Source: Phycisphaerae bacterium (GTDB lineage: Bacteria > Planctomycetota > Phycisphaerae > UBA1845 > UTPLA1). Taken from it: a stretch of DNA of 64,000 nt. Below, in pieces: positions 35,777-44,830 of this stretch; the stretch's first letter is position 1, and each line of letters starts with the position of its first letter. A program made the position numbers and the translations under genes. The stretch spans positions 62,001-126,000 of the forward strand of contig JAKLKO010000009.1 in assembly GCA_023150615.1 (NCBI GenBank), written 5' to 3'. The notes under the pieces are model-generated. The model had not been told where the DNA came from. It did no database searches and was given only the letters and a program-made list of their open reading frames with translations.

Positions 35777-36064
35777 ATGATGCTGGGCATCGATCGGTCG
35801 AAGCGCGAGGCGATCATCCTCGGCGTGGATGACAAGGACGGCATGGCACTGATGCAGATGTGGGGCGAGAAGGATGGCACGGCCGAGCGGGCCGGCTTCG
35901 CCCTGACGCGGGACGGCGCGACGCTGATGAAGGTGTCGAACGAGTCGGGGTTCGAGCGGTTCGTGCTGAGGACGCAGGGGGCCGACTCGGCCGCGTATCT
36001 GATCGGCGATCCGAAGGCGGGGGCGTTCAAGGATGTGCTGCCCAAGCTGGCCGGTGCGGCCTGA
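35777..36064 (+). CDS. Small hypothetical protein with beta-repeat pattern
   Basis: A 95-residue protein from ATG 35777 (MMLGIDRSKREAIILGVDD). The sequence alternates short strands and turns (GVDDKDGMALMQMW, TRDGATLMKVSNESG), a pattern seen in small beta-barrel or repeat proteins. The frame is open to 35639, and GIERGGFGFLENGR just before the chosen start also looks protein-like, so the true start may be earlier. Function unknown. It is convergent with asnS. Confidence 0.55.
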   Translation: MMLGIDRSKREAIILGVDDKDGMALMQMWGEKDGTAERAGFALTRDGATLMKVSNESGFERFVLRTQGADSAAYLIGDPKAGAFKDVLPKLAGAA

Positions 36065-36092
36065 CGACGGCCGATCCGGCGGACGGGGGCCC

Positions 36093-37595
36093 CTACGGAT
36101 AGATCTTCCCCATCATCCGCGGGTACGGGATCGTCTCGCGGATGTGCTTCAGGCCGCAGAGCCACGCCAGCGTCCGCTCCACGCCCAGGCCGAAGCCGCC
36201 GTGCGGCACCGTGCCGTAGCGCCGCAGGTCGAGGTACCACTCGTAGTCCGCCTCGTTCAGCCCGTCCTCGTGGATTCGATCCCGCAGCGTCGTCAGGTCC
36301 TCCTCGCGCTGGCTGCCGCCAATGATCTCGCCGTAGCCGTCCGGGGCGAGCAGGTCAACGTTGTTGACGCGCGTGCGGTCCTCCGCGTTCAACTTCATGT
36401 AGAACGCCTTGCAGCCCTTCGGATAGTGCGTCACGAAGACGGGGCGGTCGTGCAGTCGGCTGATGATCGTCTCGTCGCTGCCGCCGAGGTCACCGTTCGG
36501 GTCGAAGTTCGCCGCGAGCTGCATGTGGTGCGGGATGTTCTGCACCTCCACCTCCAGATCCGCGAGCTCCTCGCGCAGGTCCGCCGCGTCGGCCGCGAGC
36601 TTTTCCTTCTGCCATTCCTTCACGCCGCCGGCCTTGGCCTGCGTTTCCTTTTCAGCGATGAGCTTCTGCACCTCCGCGATCCGCGCCGACTTCTGCGCGA
36701 GATCGCGCTCCAGCAGCTCCCGCGCCTTCGGTCCGCGCAGGATCTCGGCCGCCTGCCGGTGCGTGATGCGGTAGAACGGCGCCCGGATCCGCTCGAGCGC
36801 GGCGACGTCGCGCCCGAGGAACTCCAGGTCGGCGCGATGGTCGCTGAGAACGCGCTGCACGATGGAGCAGATGAAGTCCTCGGCCACCGCGATCACCGCG
36901 TCAAGATCGGCGTAGGCGATCTCGGGCTCGACCATCCAGAATTCGGTGAGGTGTCGCCGCGTCTTGCTCTTTTCGGCGCGGAACGTCGGGCCGAAGCAAT
37001 AGACCTTGCCGAAGGCCATGCAGGCGGCCTCGACGTAGAGCTGACCGGTCTGCGCGAGGAAGACCGGCTCGCCGAAGTAGTCGACGGAAAAGAGCGTCTG
37101 GCTGCCTTCGCCGGCGGAGGGGGCGAAGATGGGCGTGTCGATGAGCGTGTAGCCGTTGCGGTTGAAGTAGCCGCGGATCTCATCGACGAGCGTGTGTCGC
37201 ACGCGGAGGATGTGCCACTGCCGCCGGGAGCGGAAGTGCAGGTGTCGGTGGCGAAAAAGGAAGTCGATGCCGTGCGGCTTGGGCGTGATGGGGTAGTTCT
37301 CGGCGTTCTGTACGATCTCAACGTGCGTGACGGTCAGCTCGTGCCCGCCGACCTGCTTCGGGTCCGCCCGGACGACGCCGGTAACGCGAAGCGAAGACTC
37401 CTGCCCGAGGCGGCGGCAGTCCTCGAAGAACGAGTCCGTGTCCGGGCCCCGGGCGACGACGCACTGGCAGAGGCCGGTGCCGTCGCGCACGACGAGAAAC
37501 ACGAGCTTGCCCGAGTCGCGCCTGTGGTAGAGCCAGCCCTGGAGCGTGACGGTCTGGCCGACGTGACGAGACAGGTCGACGATGGATACGATCAC
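36093..37595 (-). CDS. asnS: Asparaginyl-tRNA synthetase
   Basis: This class II synthetase charges tRNA-Asn. It starts at GTG 37595, ten bases after GGAGG; 500 residues. The N-terminal OB-fold (LQGWLYHRRDSGKLVFLVVR) binds the anticodon. The core has FGPTFRAEKSKTRRHLTEFW (motif 2) and GGFGLGVERTLAWLCG (motif 3); the AEKSKTRRHL form indicates Asn rather than Asp. A charged insertion of about 65 residues in the core (about 285-350, KARELLERDLAQKSARIAEV) predicts a coiled-coil and makes the protein longer than the usual 430-470. It stands alone. Confidence 0.95.
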   Translation of the reverse strand: MIVSIVDLSRHVGQTVTLQGWLYHRRDSGKLVFLVVRDGTGLCQCVVARGPDTDSFFEDCRRLGQESSLRVTGVVRADPKQVGGHELTVTHVEIVQNAENYPITPKPHGIDFLFRHRHLHFRSRRQWHILRVRHTLVDEIRGYFNRNGYTLIDTPIFAPSAGEGSQTLFSVDYFGEPVFLAQTGQLYVEAACMAFGKVYCFGPTFRAEKSKTRRHLTEFWMVEPEIAYADLDAVIAVAEDFICSIVQRVLSDHRADLEFLGRDVAALERIRAPFYRITHRQAAEILRGPKARELLERDLAQKSARIAEVQKLIAEKETQAKAGGVKEWQKEKLAADAADLREELADLEVEVQNIPHHMQLAANFDPNGDLGGSDETIISRLHDRPVFVTHYPKGCKAFYMKLNAEDRTRVNNVDLLAPDGYGEIIGGSQREEDLTTLRDRIHEDGLNEADYEWYLDLRRYGTVPHGGFGLGVERTLAWLCGLKHIRETIPYPRMMGKIYP

Positions 37596-37736
37596 GCGTT
37601 GATGACCTCCGCTTTCGGTTGGTGAATGCCCGGTCGCGCGCGACGCCGACCGGATCGGCCGGGACCGGATTCGATCCGGCACGGCCGAGGCATTCTAACG
37701 GCTTGCGAGCGGAGTCGTTATCGGGAGGACGGAGCC

Positions 37737-37907
37737 ATGCGCGTCGCGTTCCGCATCTTCAAGAGTTCGACGAAGAGCTGGGAAAAGCTCTTTGCCGAGG
37801 TTGCCGAGTTTGCCTCCAACGTCGGCCGGGAAAACCTGATCACCATTTCGCACTCGGAGGACCAGAACTCGGGAGTCGTGACCGTGTGGTATTGGTCAAG
37901 AACCTAG
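37737..37907 (+). CDS. 56-residue hypothetical protein
   Basis: A short protein started at ATG 37737 after GGGAGGACGGAGCC. It begins MRVAFRIFKSSTKSWEKLF and ends with an exposed aromatic strand VTVWYWSRT. The composition is normal for a folded protein. The middle, ENLITISHSEDQNSGVVTVW, looks like a beta hairpin. No named family is known to me. It lies 86 bases before crcB on the same strand. Confidence 0.6.
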   Translation: MRVAFRIFKSSTKSWEKLFAEVAEFASNVGRENLITISHSEDQNSGVVTVWYWSRT

Positions 37908-37992
37908 CGGGGCCGATCCGGTACGGCCCGCCGCACGGTACGAGCGGCGTCGGGTGCTTGCCGCCCCGCGGTCGCGCGCCCATCATGCTCGC

Positions 37993-38376
37993 ATGTACAC
38001 GCTGCTGGTGATCTTCCTGGGCAGCGGCGTCGGCGGCGTTTGTCGTTATGCGCTCGGTGGCTGGGTGCAGCGCGCGACGGGGAGTCTCTTTCCGGTCGGA
38101 ACGCTCGCCGTCAATCTGCTGGGCTGCCTGGTGATCGGCGCGCTTGCAGCGCGCTTCGCCGGGCCTCAGCTTGTGCGGCCGGAGATTCGCCTCGGACTTC
38201 TCATCGGCGTCCTCGGCGGATTTACGACGTTTTCGTCGTTCGCGTTCGAGACGCTCTCGCTCGTCAATGACCGCGAGTTCGGTCGCGCGGCGCTCAATCT
38301 CCTCCTCACCAACGCACTTTGTCTCACCGCCGTCTGGTTCGGCTACCGGGCCGGCGTGCGCTGGTTCGGGGCCTGA
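37993..38376 (+). CDS. crcB: Fluoride channel CrcB/Fluc
   Basis: A 127-residue, four-span membrane protein that exports fluoride as a dual-topology dimer. ATG 37993 is chosen by homology; the frame is open slightly upstream. It has GSGVGGVCRYALGGWV, the TLAVNLLGCLVIG segment with the family Asn, and the signature GGFTTFSSFAFE. A DUF190 gene follows after two bases, the usual partner. No clear fluoride riboswitch could be folded in the 85-bp leader. Confidence 0.94.
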   Translation: MYTLLVIFLGSGVGGVCRYALGGWVQRATGSLFPVGTLAVNLLGCLVIGALAARFAGPQLVRPEIRLGLLIGVLGGFTTFSSFAFETLSLVNDREFGRAALNLLLTNALCLTAVWFGYRAGVRWFGA

Positions 38377-38378
38377 CC

Positions 38379-38717
38379 ATGACCATTCCGCAGGACGGAT
38401 GCCTGTTGCGAGTCTTTCTGGGCGAGAGCGATCGCTGGCAAGGCCGTCCGCTGTACGAGGCGATCGTTCTCAAGGCCCGGGAGCAGCATCTCGCCGGCGC
38501 GACCGTCCTGCGCGGACCGATGGGCTTCGGCAAGCGGAGTCGCCTGCACACGGCAAAGGTGCTGCGGCTCAGCGAGGACCTGCCGATCGTCATCGAGATC
38601 GTCGATTCGCAGGAGAAGATCGATGCATTTCTGCCGCTGCTGGATGAGATGATCGGCGACGGCCTGGTGACGGTCGAGCGCGTGAAGGTGTTGCGTTACC
38701 GGGCGGCGCCGCAATGA
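38379..38717 (+). CDS. DUF190 protein
   Basis: A 112-residue DUF190 protein (LYEAIVLKAREQHLAGATVLRG, then LPIVIEIVDSQEKIDAFLPL), a PII-like ferredoxin fold. Such genes commonly sit beside crcB and probably regulate or assist fluoride export. ATG 38379 follows the crcB stop by two bases and its own stop overlaps the next gene (ATGA), so the three are one operon. Confidence 0.92.
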   Translation: MTIPQDGCLLRVFLGESDRWQGRPLYEAIVLKAREQHLAGATVLRGPMGFGKRSRLHTAKVLRLSEDLPIVIEIVDSQEKIDAFLPLLDEMIGDGLVTVERVKVLRYRAAPQ

Positions 38718-39805
38718 GCCGCGCGCTGTTCGGCTGCCGCCCGATGATTGCCGGCCTGCTCATCGCGACGGTGCCGCTCATGTCCGGATCGGCTTTCGCA
38801 CAGAACCGGGCGCACGAGGCCCAGCGACGCGCCGCGTCCGCGCCCGCCCTGCCCGAGGGCTTCGTCGCCAAGGAACTGAAGACGTCCGACGGCCAGGTGC
38901 GCCGCTACGCGCTGTTTCTCCCGCGGAACTACGACGCGAAGAAGAAGTGGCCGGTCATCCTGTTTCTGCACGGCAGCGCTGAGAGCGGCACGGACGGCAT
39001 CCGCCACACGCAGGTCGGACTCGGCCCGTTTCTCTGGCGGCATCGCAAGACGTGTCCGATGATCGGGATCTTCCCGCAGGGCCGCACGTGGTTTCGCGGA
39101 GCGGAAGCCCGCGCCGTCTTCGAGATCCTCGACGCCACGATGCAGGAATACTCGGCCGATCCCGATCGCGTCTATCTGACCGGCCTGTCGATGGGCGGCT
39201 TCGGCACGTGGGAACTGGCGATGATCCGCCCGGACCTCTTTGCGGCCATCGTGCCGATCTGCGGCGGAGCGCAGCTCGATGCGCTGCACAATCTGGTCAA
39301 GATGCCGATCTGGTGCTTCCACGGCGCGCTGGATGATCGCGTGCCCGTACAGCTCTCCGGCGACCTGATCGCCAAGCTCAAGAAGCTCGGCGCCAAGCCC
39401 AAGTTCACCGTCTTTCCGAAGACCGGCCACGTCTGCTGGGACGAGGCGTACGAGACGAAGGACCTGTTCCGCTGGCTGCTCAAGCAGCGCCGTCCGCGCC
39501 CGCCGAGCCGACTCGTCATCAGCATGGACCTCGAGTGGTGTCCGGTCCCGACGACGCTGTGGTGGGTCCGCGTCGAGCAGGCCGAGCCGGGGGCGAAGTC
39601 CATCCGCGTGTCGGCCGAGGTCCAGCCGCAGGGCACGGTCGAGCTGAACACCGAAGGCGTGCAGGCCTGCTCGCTCGTCTTTGACGAGAGCGTCGAGAGA
39701 ACCGAAACCCCGGCCCGCGTGGTGTGGAACGGCCGGCCAGCGTATGAGGGGCCGTGGAAGGCGCGGATTCCGCTGACGCGCGCGGATTCGGACGCGCCGC
39801 GTTAG
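38714..39805 (+). CDS. Secreted alpha/beta-hydrolase (esterase/prolyl oligopeptidase type)
   Basis: A 363-residue exported hydrolase with a signal peptide ending at AFAQN (about residue 29). The alpha/beta-hydrolase core shows VILFLHGSAESG (oxyanion strand), GLSMGGFG with nucleophile S159, GALDDRVP (acid Asp) and KTGHVCW (His). This is the feruloyl esterase/PHB depolymerase-like branch. A C-terminal beta domain (about 260-363) follows, typical of planctomycete secreted peptidase-like esterases. It overlaps the DUF190 stop, though a functional link to fluoride is unlikely. Confidence 0.85.
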   Translation: MSRALFGCRPMIAGLLIATVPLMSGSAFAQNRAHEAQRRAASAPALPEGFVAKELKTSDGQVRRYALFLPRNYDAKKKWPVILFLHGSAESGTDGIRHTQVGLGPFLWRHRKTCPMIGIFPQGRTWFRGAEARAVFEILDATMQEYSADPDRVYLTGLSMGGFGTWELAMIRPDLFAAIVPICGGAQLDALHNLVKMPIWCFHGALDDRVPVQLSGDLIAKLKKLGAKPKFTVFPKTGHVCWDEAYETKDLFRWLLKQRRPRPPSRLVISMDLEWCPVPTTLWWVRVEQAEPGAKSIRVSAEVQPQGTVELNTEGVQACSLVFDESVERTETPARVVWNGRPAYEGPWKARIPLTRADSDAPR

Positions 39806-39844
39806 AATGGATGGGTCGCCCCGCGAAGAAAGGGAGTACGGCCC

Positions 39845-40516
39845 ATGGCGAAATCGACCCTCAAGCGTCGCCGCAGCACCGCGACATCACGGAAGAAGCA
39901 CTCGGTTTCGCCCCTGCTGGCGTCACAGGTTCCCGCGGCCGTCCGCGCGTTTTGCGCGCCATCGGGGACGGCGCGGTTTGCGGCCGGCAAGCGGCTCTGC
40001 GCGACGGCCGAGCGACATCCGGCGCGCGTCTATCCGCATTTCGACGCGATCGCCGCACGGCTCGACAGCGACAATCAGATCGTGCAGTGGAACGCGATGC
40101 AGATCCTCTCGCGGCTCGCACCGGTCGACAAGGCACGGAAGCTCGATGCGCTCGTCGGTGCATTCGCCGCGTTCGTTCGCGGACGCAGCCTCGTCAGCGC
40201 CGTGAACTCGATTGCGGGACTGTGTCGCATCGCCGCCGCGCGGCCGGACCTGATGGATCGCGTCATCCCGGGCGTGCTCGCCGTCGAGCGCGCGACCTAT
40301 CGAACGTCCGAGTGCCGGAACGTGGCGATCGGTCGGGCGCTGGCCGGGCTGCGGACGATTGCGTCGATGGTCTTGCATCGGGCGGATGTGGCCGCGTTCG
40401 TGCGCCGGCAAGCGCGCAATTCGCGCCCGGGCGTGGCGCGGGAGGCCCATTCGCTCATCAACGGCTGGCAGAGCGACTCCGGCTTTGCGAAGGTGGACAG
40501 GTCCGCGCCGGCCTGA
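39845..40516 (+). CDS. Hypothetical protein, HEAT-like helical
   Basis: A 223-residue soluble protein from ATG 39845 with GGGAG about 13 bases upstream. The N-terminus is basic (AKSTLKRRRSTATSRKKH). The remainder is a run of helical pairs such as DSDNQIVQWNAMQILSRLAP and SAVNSIAGLCRIAAARPD, typical of HEAT/ARM repeats, which suggests protein or nucleic acid binding. No specific function. Confidence 0.7.
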   Translation: MAKSTLKRRRSTATSRKKHSVSPLLASQVPAAVRAFCAPSGTARFAAGKRLCATAERHPARVYPHFDAIAARLDSDNQIVQWNAMQILSRLAPVDKARKLDALVGAFAAFVRGRSLVSAVNSIAGLCRIAAARPDLMDRVIPGVLAVERATYRTSECRNVAIGRALAGLRTIASMVLHRADVAAFVRRQARNSRPGVAREAHSLINGWQSDSGFAKVDRSAPA

Positions 40517-40626
40517 ACCGGCGACCGGCAATACGCGCGGCCGGGGGACGTTTGGCGCGCTGGGTCGTGCTGCAGCGGAAGCGCGAACGAAGCATGCATC
40601 CGTTTCATGCGGCCGCGGGGCGGACG

Positions 40627-41655
40627 ATGCGACGACGATCGATTCGGACGATCGGCCTGCTCGCAGCAATCGCCACAATCGCCGTGGCGGCCCCCTGCTT
40701 CGCGCAGCTCCTCGGCCGGGTCGAGGCACACAGCTTCATCGGCCCGGTGCTTGGCAACGTCGTCTATTTCAACATCTACCTGCCCGAAGGCTACGACACC
40801 AGCGCCGAGCGTTACCCGGTCATCTACTACCTGCACGGCCTGAACGGCACTCAGGGCGGGCCGTCCAACGTCGTCATTCCCGACTCGTTCGAGGATGCCC
40901 GCGCCGCCGGCCTCATCGGCCCGGTCATCATCGTCTTCGCGAACGGCTACCTCGACAGCCTCTGGGCCGACAGCATCGACGGTTCGAAGCCGGCCGAGAC
41001 CGACGTGATGCAGCAGCTCATTCCGCACGTGGATGCGAACTTTCGCACGCGCGCGTGTCGCAGCTTCCGCGCGGTCATGGGCTTCTCGATGGGCGGATTT
41101 GGCGCGCCCAAGTTCTACACCAAGTTCCCCGATCGCTTCGCCGCCTGCATCGCCTACGATGGCTCGCTCGCCGACTGGGACACGCTCGTGCAGGTCCGGC
41201 CGGACTGGGCCGCGCAGACCTTCGGCAACGATCCGGACTATTTCGATCAGTACTCGCCGTGGTACTGGGCCGACGTGCATGCGCCGGTGCTTGCGCCGCG
41301 CAGCGACCTGCGACTGGTCGTGGCCATGAACGTGCCGAGCAATCGCGAGTACCGCGACTACCTTGCGGCGCTGGGGATCGTGGCGAACTACGTCGAGACC
41401 GGATGTCCGCACGACATGGTCTGCATGCTCGCGGCGCAGGGGATGAACTCGGCCGCGTTTCTGGCGGCGCGGCTGGTGGCGGGTCTGTCGGGGGACCTCA
41501 ACGGCGATCGCGTGCTTAGCTCGCTGGACGTGCCGCCGATGATTGCGGCGTTGCTCGACCCGGCGGCGATCGATGAATGTGCCAGCGCGGACCTGAACGG
41601 CGACGGGAACGTCGACGGCGCAGACCTGTCTGCGTTCATCGCGGCGCTTCTTTGA
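40627..41655 (+). CDS. Secreted esterase (esterase D-like) with dockerin-like tail
   Basis: A 342-residue exported enzyme. I use ATG 40627 (MRRRSIRTIGLLAAIATIA) because it gives a neat signal peptide ending at CFAQ; ATG 40594 is an alternative. The catalytic domain has YPVIYYLHGLNGTQGG, MGFSMGGFGAPKF with nucleophile S154, and HDMVCML near the end (His), as in esterase D/feruloyl esterases. The last 60 residues hold two dockerin-type Ca loops (DLNGDRVLSSLDV and DLNGDGNVDGADLSAFI). It probably cleaves acyl groups from polysaccharide outside the cell. Confidence 0.85.
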   Translation: MRRRSIRTIGLLAAIATIAVAAPCFAQLLGRVEAHSFIGPVLGNVVYFNIYLPEGYDTSAERYPVIYYLHGLNGTQGGPSNVVIPDSFEDARAAGLIGPVIIVFANGYLDSLWADSIDGSKPAETDVMQQLIPHVDANFRTRACRSFRAVMGFSMGGFGAPKFYTKFPDRFAACIAYDGSLADWDTLVQVRPDWAAQTFGNDPDYFDQYSPWYWADVHAPVLAPRSDLRLVVAMNVPSNREYRDYLAALGIVANYVETGCPHDMVCMLAAQGMNSAAFLAARLVAGLSGDLNGDRVLSSLDVPPMIAALLDPAAIDECASADLNGDGNVDGADLSAFIAALL

Positions 41656-41766
41656 ACGTGGAGAATCAACCGTCGCCGCTGGCCGCTTGCCGAGTCAGGG
41701 CCTCCGGGGCCTTCTCTGGTTCGACGCCACAACCGCGTTCCGCCGATCGTTTGACTGCGATGCGCG

Positions 41767-43884
41767 CTACGGCGGCGCGAATTCGGCGTACCGCCGGTCG
41801 AGCTGCGCCGCGGCGAGGAAGTGCCGCTTGGCCCGGGCGGCGTCGCCGCGGGCCGTGTACCAGCGCGCGAGGTTGAAGTGCGCGTTCGCGTTTGTCGGAT
41901 CGAACCGGAGCGCCTGCTCGAAGTGCATCCGCGCCCGGGACGCGTCGCCCGACTCCAGTCGCGCCAGACCGAGGTTGTTCTGAAGGTCCGAATCGGGCGG
42001 CATCGTCGCGGCGGCCCGCTCGAGATGCGACAGCGCCTCGCCCGCGCGGCCCGTCCGCAGCAGAAGCGTCCCGAGGTTGTAATGCGCCATGCCCAGTCCG
42101 GCGTCGATTTCTACGGCGCGGCGCAGGCTGGCGACGGCCTCGTCCAGCCGGCCCTGCTCGGCCAGAATGCTGCCGAGTTCCGCGTGCGCGCGGGCGGCGC
42201 CGGGTTGGAGACGGACGACGCGGCGAAGCTCCTCGCCGGCCGCGTCAAAACGCCCTTCGCGCGCGAACAGGCCGCCCAGCGCTTCGTGCGCGGCGGCGAC
42301 GATGTGGGTCGCGCCGGACGGATCGGGGCTCCAGTGCGTGATGGTGCGGAGCTCGCGCTCGGCGTCGGCGATGTGGCCCTGCGCGGCGAGCGCCTGCCCG
42401 AGGTGCAGCCGCGTGAGGCCGTCCTCCGGCATCCGTTCGAGCAGGCGGCGCGCGTGCGACTCGGCCGATTCGTACTCCCCGAGCATCGACGTCAGATCCA
42501 CGAGGCTTCGCAGGACGCGTTCGTTCGTGAGCAGTCCCCAGCGATCGGCGATGCGCAGGTGCTCGATCGCATCGGCCGCGACGCGGTCGCGATCGCCGGC
42601 CGCCCCCGGCTGCGAAAGGTCCATCGCGGCGCGCAGCCCCGTGTACTCGTGGTAGCGCACGAACGCGCTGTGTCCAACGAACAGCGCGAGCATGGCGGCG
42701 AAGGCGACGTACACGCGTCCGGAGCCGGTCAGACGTGACTGCCTGCGGAGCGTCAGCGATCCGAGCAGCACATTCGGATGCGTCGCGAGCCGCAAGGCCG
42801 TCACGGTCAGGTACGCGACGATGCCGCCGAGCGCCAGGGAAAGCAGGAACGGCACGCGGCTGTAGAGTCCGCGGAACGTGCACGCGCAGAGGAGAAAGAC
42901 GCCCGCCATGAGCAGTTCTTCACGGATGGAGAAGTCGTAGGGCAGCCGTCCGAAGCGTCCGCCCGTGCGGACCGACTTGAAGAGCGCGGGTTTGGCGAAG
43001 CCGTAGTGCAGCGCATCGTGCGGACAGGCCGAGACGCAGTCGAGGCACTTCATGCAGGCCGAGCTGGCGACGACGCCGTGGACCTTGAGCTCCTCGTGCA
43101 CGCGGACGCCGCTGGTGCAGGCGGCGGTACAGGTCCCGCACTGGCGGCACTTGTCGCTGCCGCGGAGGCGTCCGGGTGAGAAGCGATCGGCGAGAGCGAA
43201 GATCGCGCCGTACGGGCAGACGTAGGTGCAGAAGGTCCGCGAGCCGAGGAGGTAGACGATGAGGAAGCCGCAGACAAGGAACGTCAGGATGATGATCGGC
43301 GGCGAGGGCAGGTTGCGCCAGAAGTTGGCGGTAACGAACGATGACCAGCCCTCCGCGTCGCTGCGGAAGTGGAACTCGGGAAACGACCCCGAGCGCCACG
43401 CGCGGAGGATCTGCGGCAGCACGAACATGTAGAACGCCGTCGCCGGCGGAACAAGCAGCAGCAGGCGCGATCGCACCGGCTTGCGCCGAATGCCCAGCTT
43501 GCGCAGCAACCAGGCGCACAGCTCCTGCAACACCATGATGTGGCACGCCCACGAGCAGAAGAACCGGCCGAAGATCAGCGTGCCCAGCACGAGCGCGCAC
43601 ATGAACAGAAAGCCGGCCGTGATCACGCCGAGCTCGAGCGTGTACATGACCTCGTTCAGCTCGAGCGGCGCGAGCGTCCGGCCGGTCAGCTTCCAGTGAA
43701 GGATGTGCGCTGCGAAGATCAGGTAGACGAGCGAGAGGGAGATCGCGCGCCAGCGGCCGTAACCGCGGCGCGGCGTCGGTCGCGCGGCGCTTTCATCGAA
43801 CGGCGCCGGCGGCGAGGTTGTCGCATCGGTCGGTGACGACGCCTGGCGCGGGTCGGGCCGGGTCGATGCTGTATTCGGTGCCAT
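41767..43884 (-). CDS. Membrane 4Fe-4S ferredoxin-type protein with TPR domain
   Basis: About 705 residues from ATG 43884 (719 from ATG 43926). The N-terminal half is NapH/NosR/MauN-like: several spans, FCSWACHIMV and FCTYVCPYG motifs, then two 4Fe-4S clusters in CRQCGTCTAAC and CMKCLDCVSACPHD (about residues 255-300). The C-terminal half (from about 440) is a TPR array of six or more units such as AHYNLGTLLLRTGRAGEALS. The first part likely passes electrons across the membrane; the second binds a protein partner. The partner redox enzyme is not in the window. Confidence 0.82.
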   Translation of the reverse strand: MAPNTASTRPDPRQASSPTDATTSPPAPFDESAARPTPRRGYGRWRAISLSLVYLIFAAHILHWKLTGRTLAPLELNEVMYTLELGVITAGFLFMCALVLGTLIFGRFFCSWACHIMVLQELCAWLLRKLGIRRKPVRSRLLLLVPPATAFYMFVLPQILRAWRSGSFPEFHFRSDAEGWSSFVTANFWRNLPSPPIIILTFLVCGFLIVYLLGSRTFCTYVCPYGAIFALADRFSPGRLRGSDKCRQCGTCTAACTSGVRVHEELKVHGVVASSACMKCLDCVSACPHDALHYGFAKPALFKSVRTGGRFGRLPYDFSIREELLMAGVFLLCACTFRGLYSRVPFLLSLALGGIVAYLTVTALRLATHPNVLLGSLTLRRQSRLTGSGRVYVAFAAMLALFVGHSAFVRYHEYTGLRAAMDLSQPGAAGDRDRVAADAIEHLRIADRWGLLTNERVLRSLVDLTSMLGEYESAESHARRLLERMPEDGLTRLHLGQALAAQGHIADAERELRTITHWSPDPSGATHIVAAAHEALGGLFAREGRFDAAGEELRRVVRLQPGAARAHAELGSILAEQGRLDEAVASLRRAVEIDAGLGMAHYNLGTLLLRTGRAGEALSHLERAAATMPPDSDLQNNLGLARLESGDASRARMHFEQALRFDPTNANAHFNLARWYTARGDAARAKRHFLAAAQLDRRYAEFAPP

Positions 43885-44195
43885 CAGCGGCAACGTCCTC
43901 CCCGGTCCGAGTGGCGGCGGCGGCATCGCTCCGCTGCTCCGTCGGGAGCATGGTCCGCACGTCGGCGTGCCCGCGGCGGACGGCGTCCTCTATCAGGATT
44001 GTCGAATTCCGCGGAAACGTCGCTTAGCTAATTATACCCGATCGTCCGCTGATTCGGAAACCGGGCCGACGGGACCGGTCGCCGCGTTGTACTGCGCCAT
44101 TGGTCGCCGCCGTGCGTCGCACTGCGGCGCGACACGCGCCGGCCCCATTGATGCACAACCCGGTATAATCACGACCAACTGGGAGGAGGCGTCAT

Positions 44196-44555
44196 ATGCC
44201 CTACGTCGATGGGTTCGTTGTGGCCGTCCCGAAAAAGAAGTTGCGGGCCTATCTCCACATGTCGCGGGCGGCGGGAAAGGTCTGGCGCGAGCATGGCGCC
44301 GTCGAGTACCGCGAATGCGTCGGCGACGACATGAACGTCCGGTTCGGAGTCCCATTCCCGCGAATCGCCAAGACCCGACCGGGCGAGACGGTGTTCTTCT
44401 CGTGGATCGTCTTCAAGTCCCGTGCGCATCGCGACCGTGTCAACGCCAGGGTCATGAAGGACAAGCGGCTGCTGGCGATGTGTAACTCGACGTCGATGCC
44501 CTTCGACTGCAAGCGGATGGCCTACGGCGGATTTAAGGTCCTGGTCGACATGTAA
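44196..44555 (+). CDS. DUF1428 family protein
   Basis: A 119-residue DUF1428 protein from ATG 44196 after a GGGAGGAGG ribosome binding site. It opens with the family sequence [21 protein letters not shown] and contains [20 protein letters not shown] and [20 protein letters not shown] at the C-terminus. It is a small ferredoxin-like alpha/beta fold of unknown function. Solitary gene. Confidence 0.92.
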   Translation: MPYVDGFVVAVPKKKLRAYLHMSRAAGKVWREHGAVEYRECVGDDMNVRFGVPFPRIAKTRPGETVFFSWIVFKSRAHRDRVNARVMKDKRLLAMCNSTSMPFDCKRMAYGGFKVLVDM

Positions 44556-44584
44556 AGTCGCGGCGCGTGTCGATATCCGTCGCT

Positions 44585-44610
44585 CCCCCTCTCCCACGGG
44601 GAGAGGGGGG
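44585..44610. repeat. CCCCTCTCCC/GGGGAGAGGGG palindrome (REP-like)
   Basis: An interrupted palindrome, CCCCCTCTCCC then AC then GGGGAGAGGGGGG, in the gap between the DUF1428 and FG-GAP genes. Elements of this sequence are scattered in many GC-rich bacterial genomes as short repeated hairpins. It could also act as a weak terminator for the DUF1428 gene, 30 bases upstream, though no T-run follows. Confidence 0.6.
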
Positions 44611-44830
44611 TACCATGTCGGCCTCGAATAGCCGCGCGATGTTCGGATGGTGCACACGGGCGAGGGCCTCGGTCTCGCACTTGAACCGCCGCTGGCCGAT
44701 GAGCGGCTCCGTAGATTCGCGGCCGTTCCCGCTTCACCGGTCGTGGCGGCTTGTGACGCCGAACGTAAAGCGATATACTGGAGTCGTTGTATTCTCTCCA
44801 GACTTATTCACCTTCTGTGGAGGGTCTGTC

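Noticed and set aside
37908..37992. Possible fluoride riboswitch before crcB
   Set aside because: The leader is only 85 bases and I could not place the conserved crcB motif core or pseudoknot.
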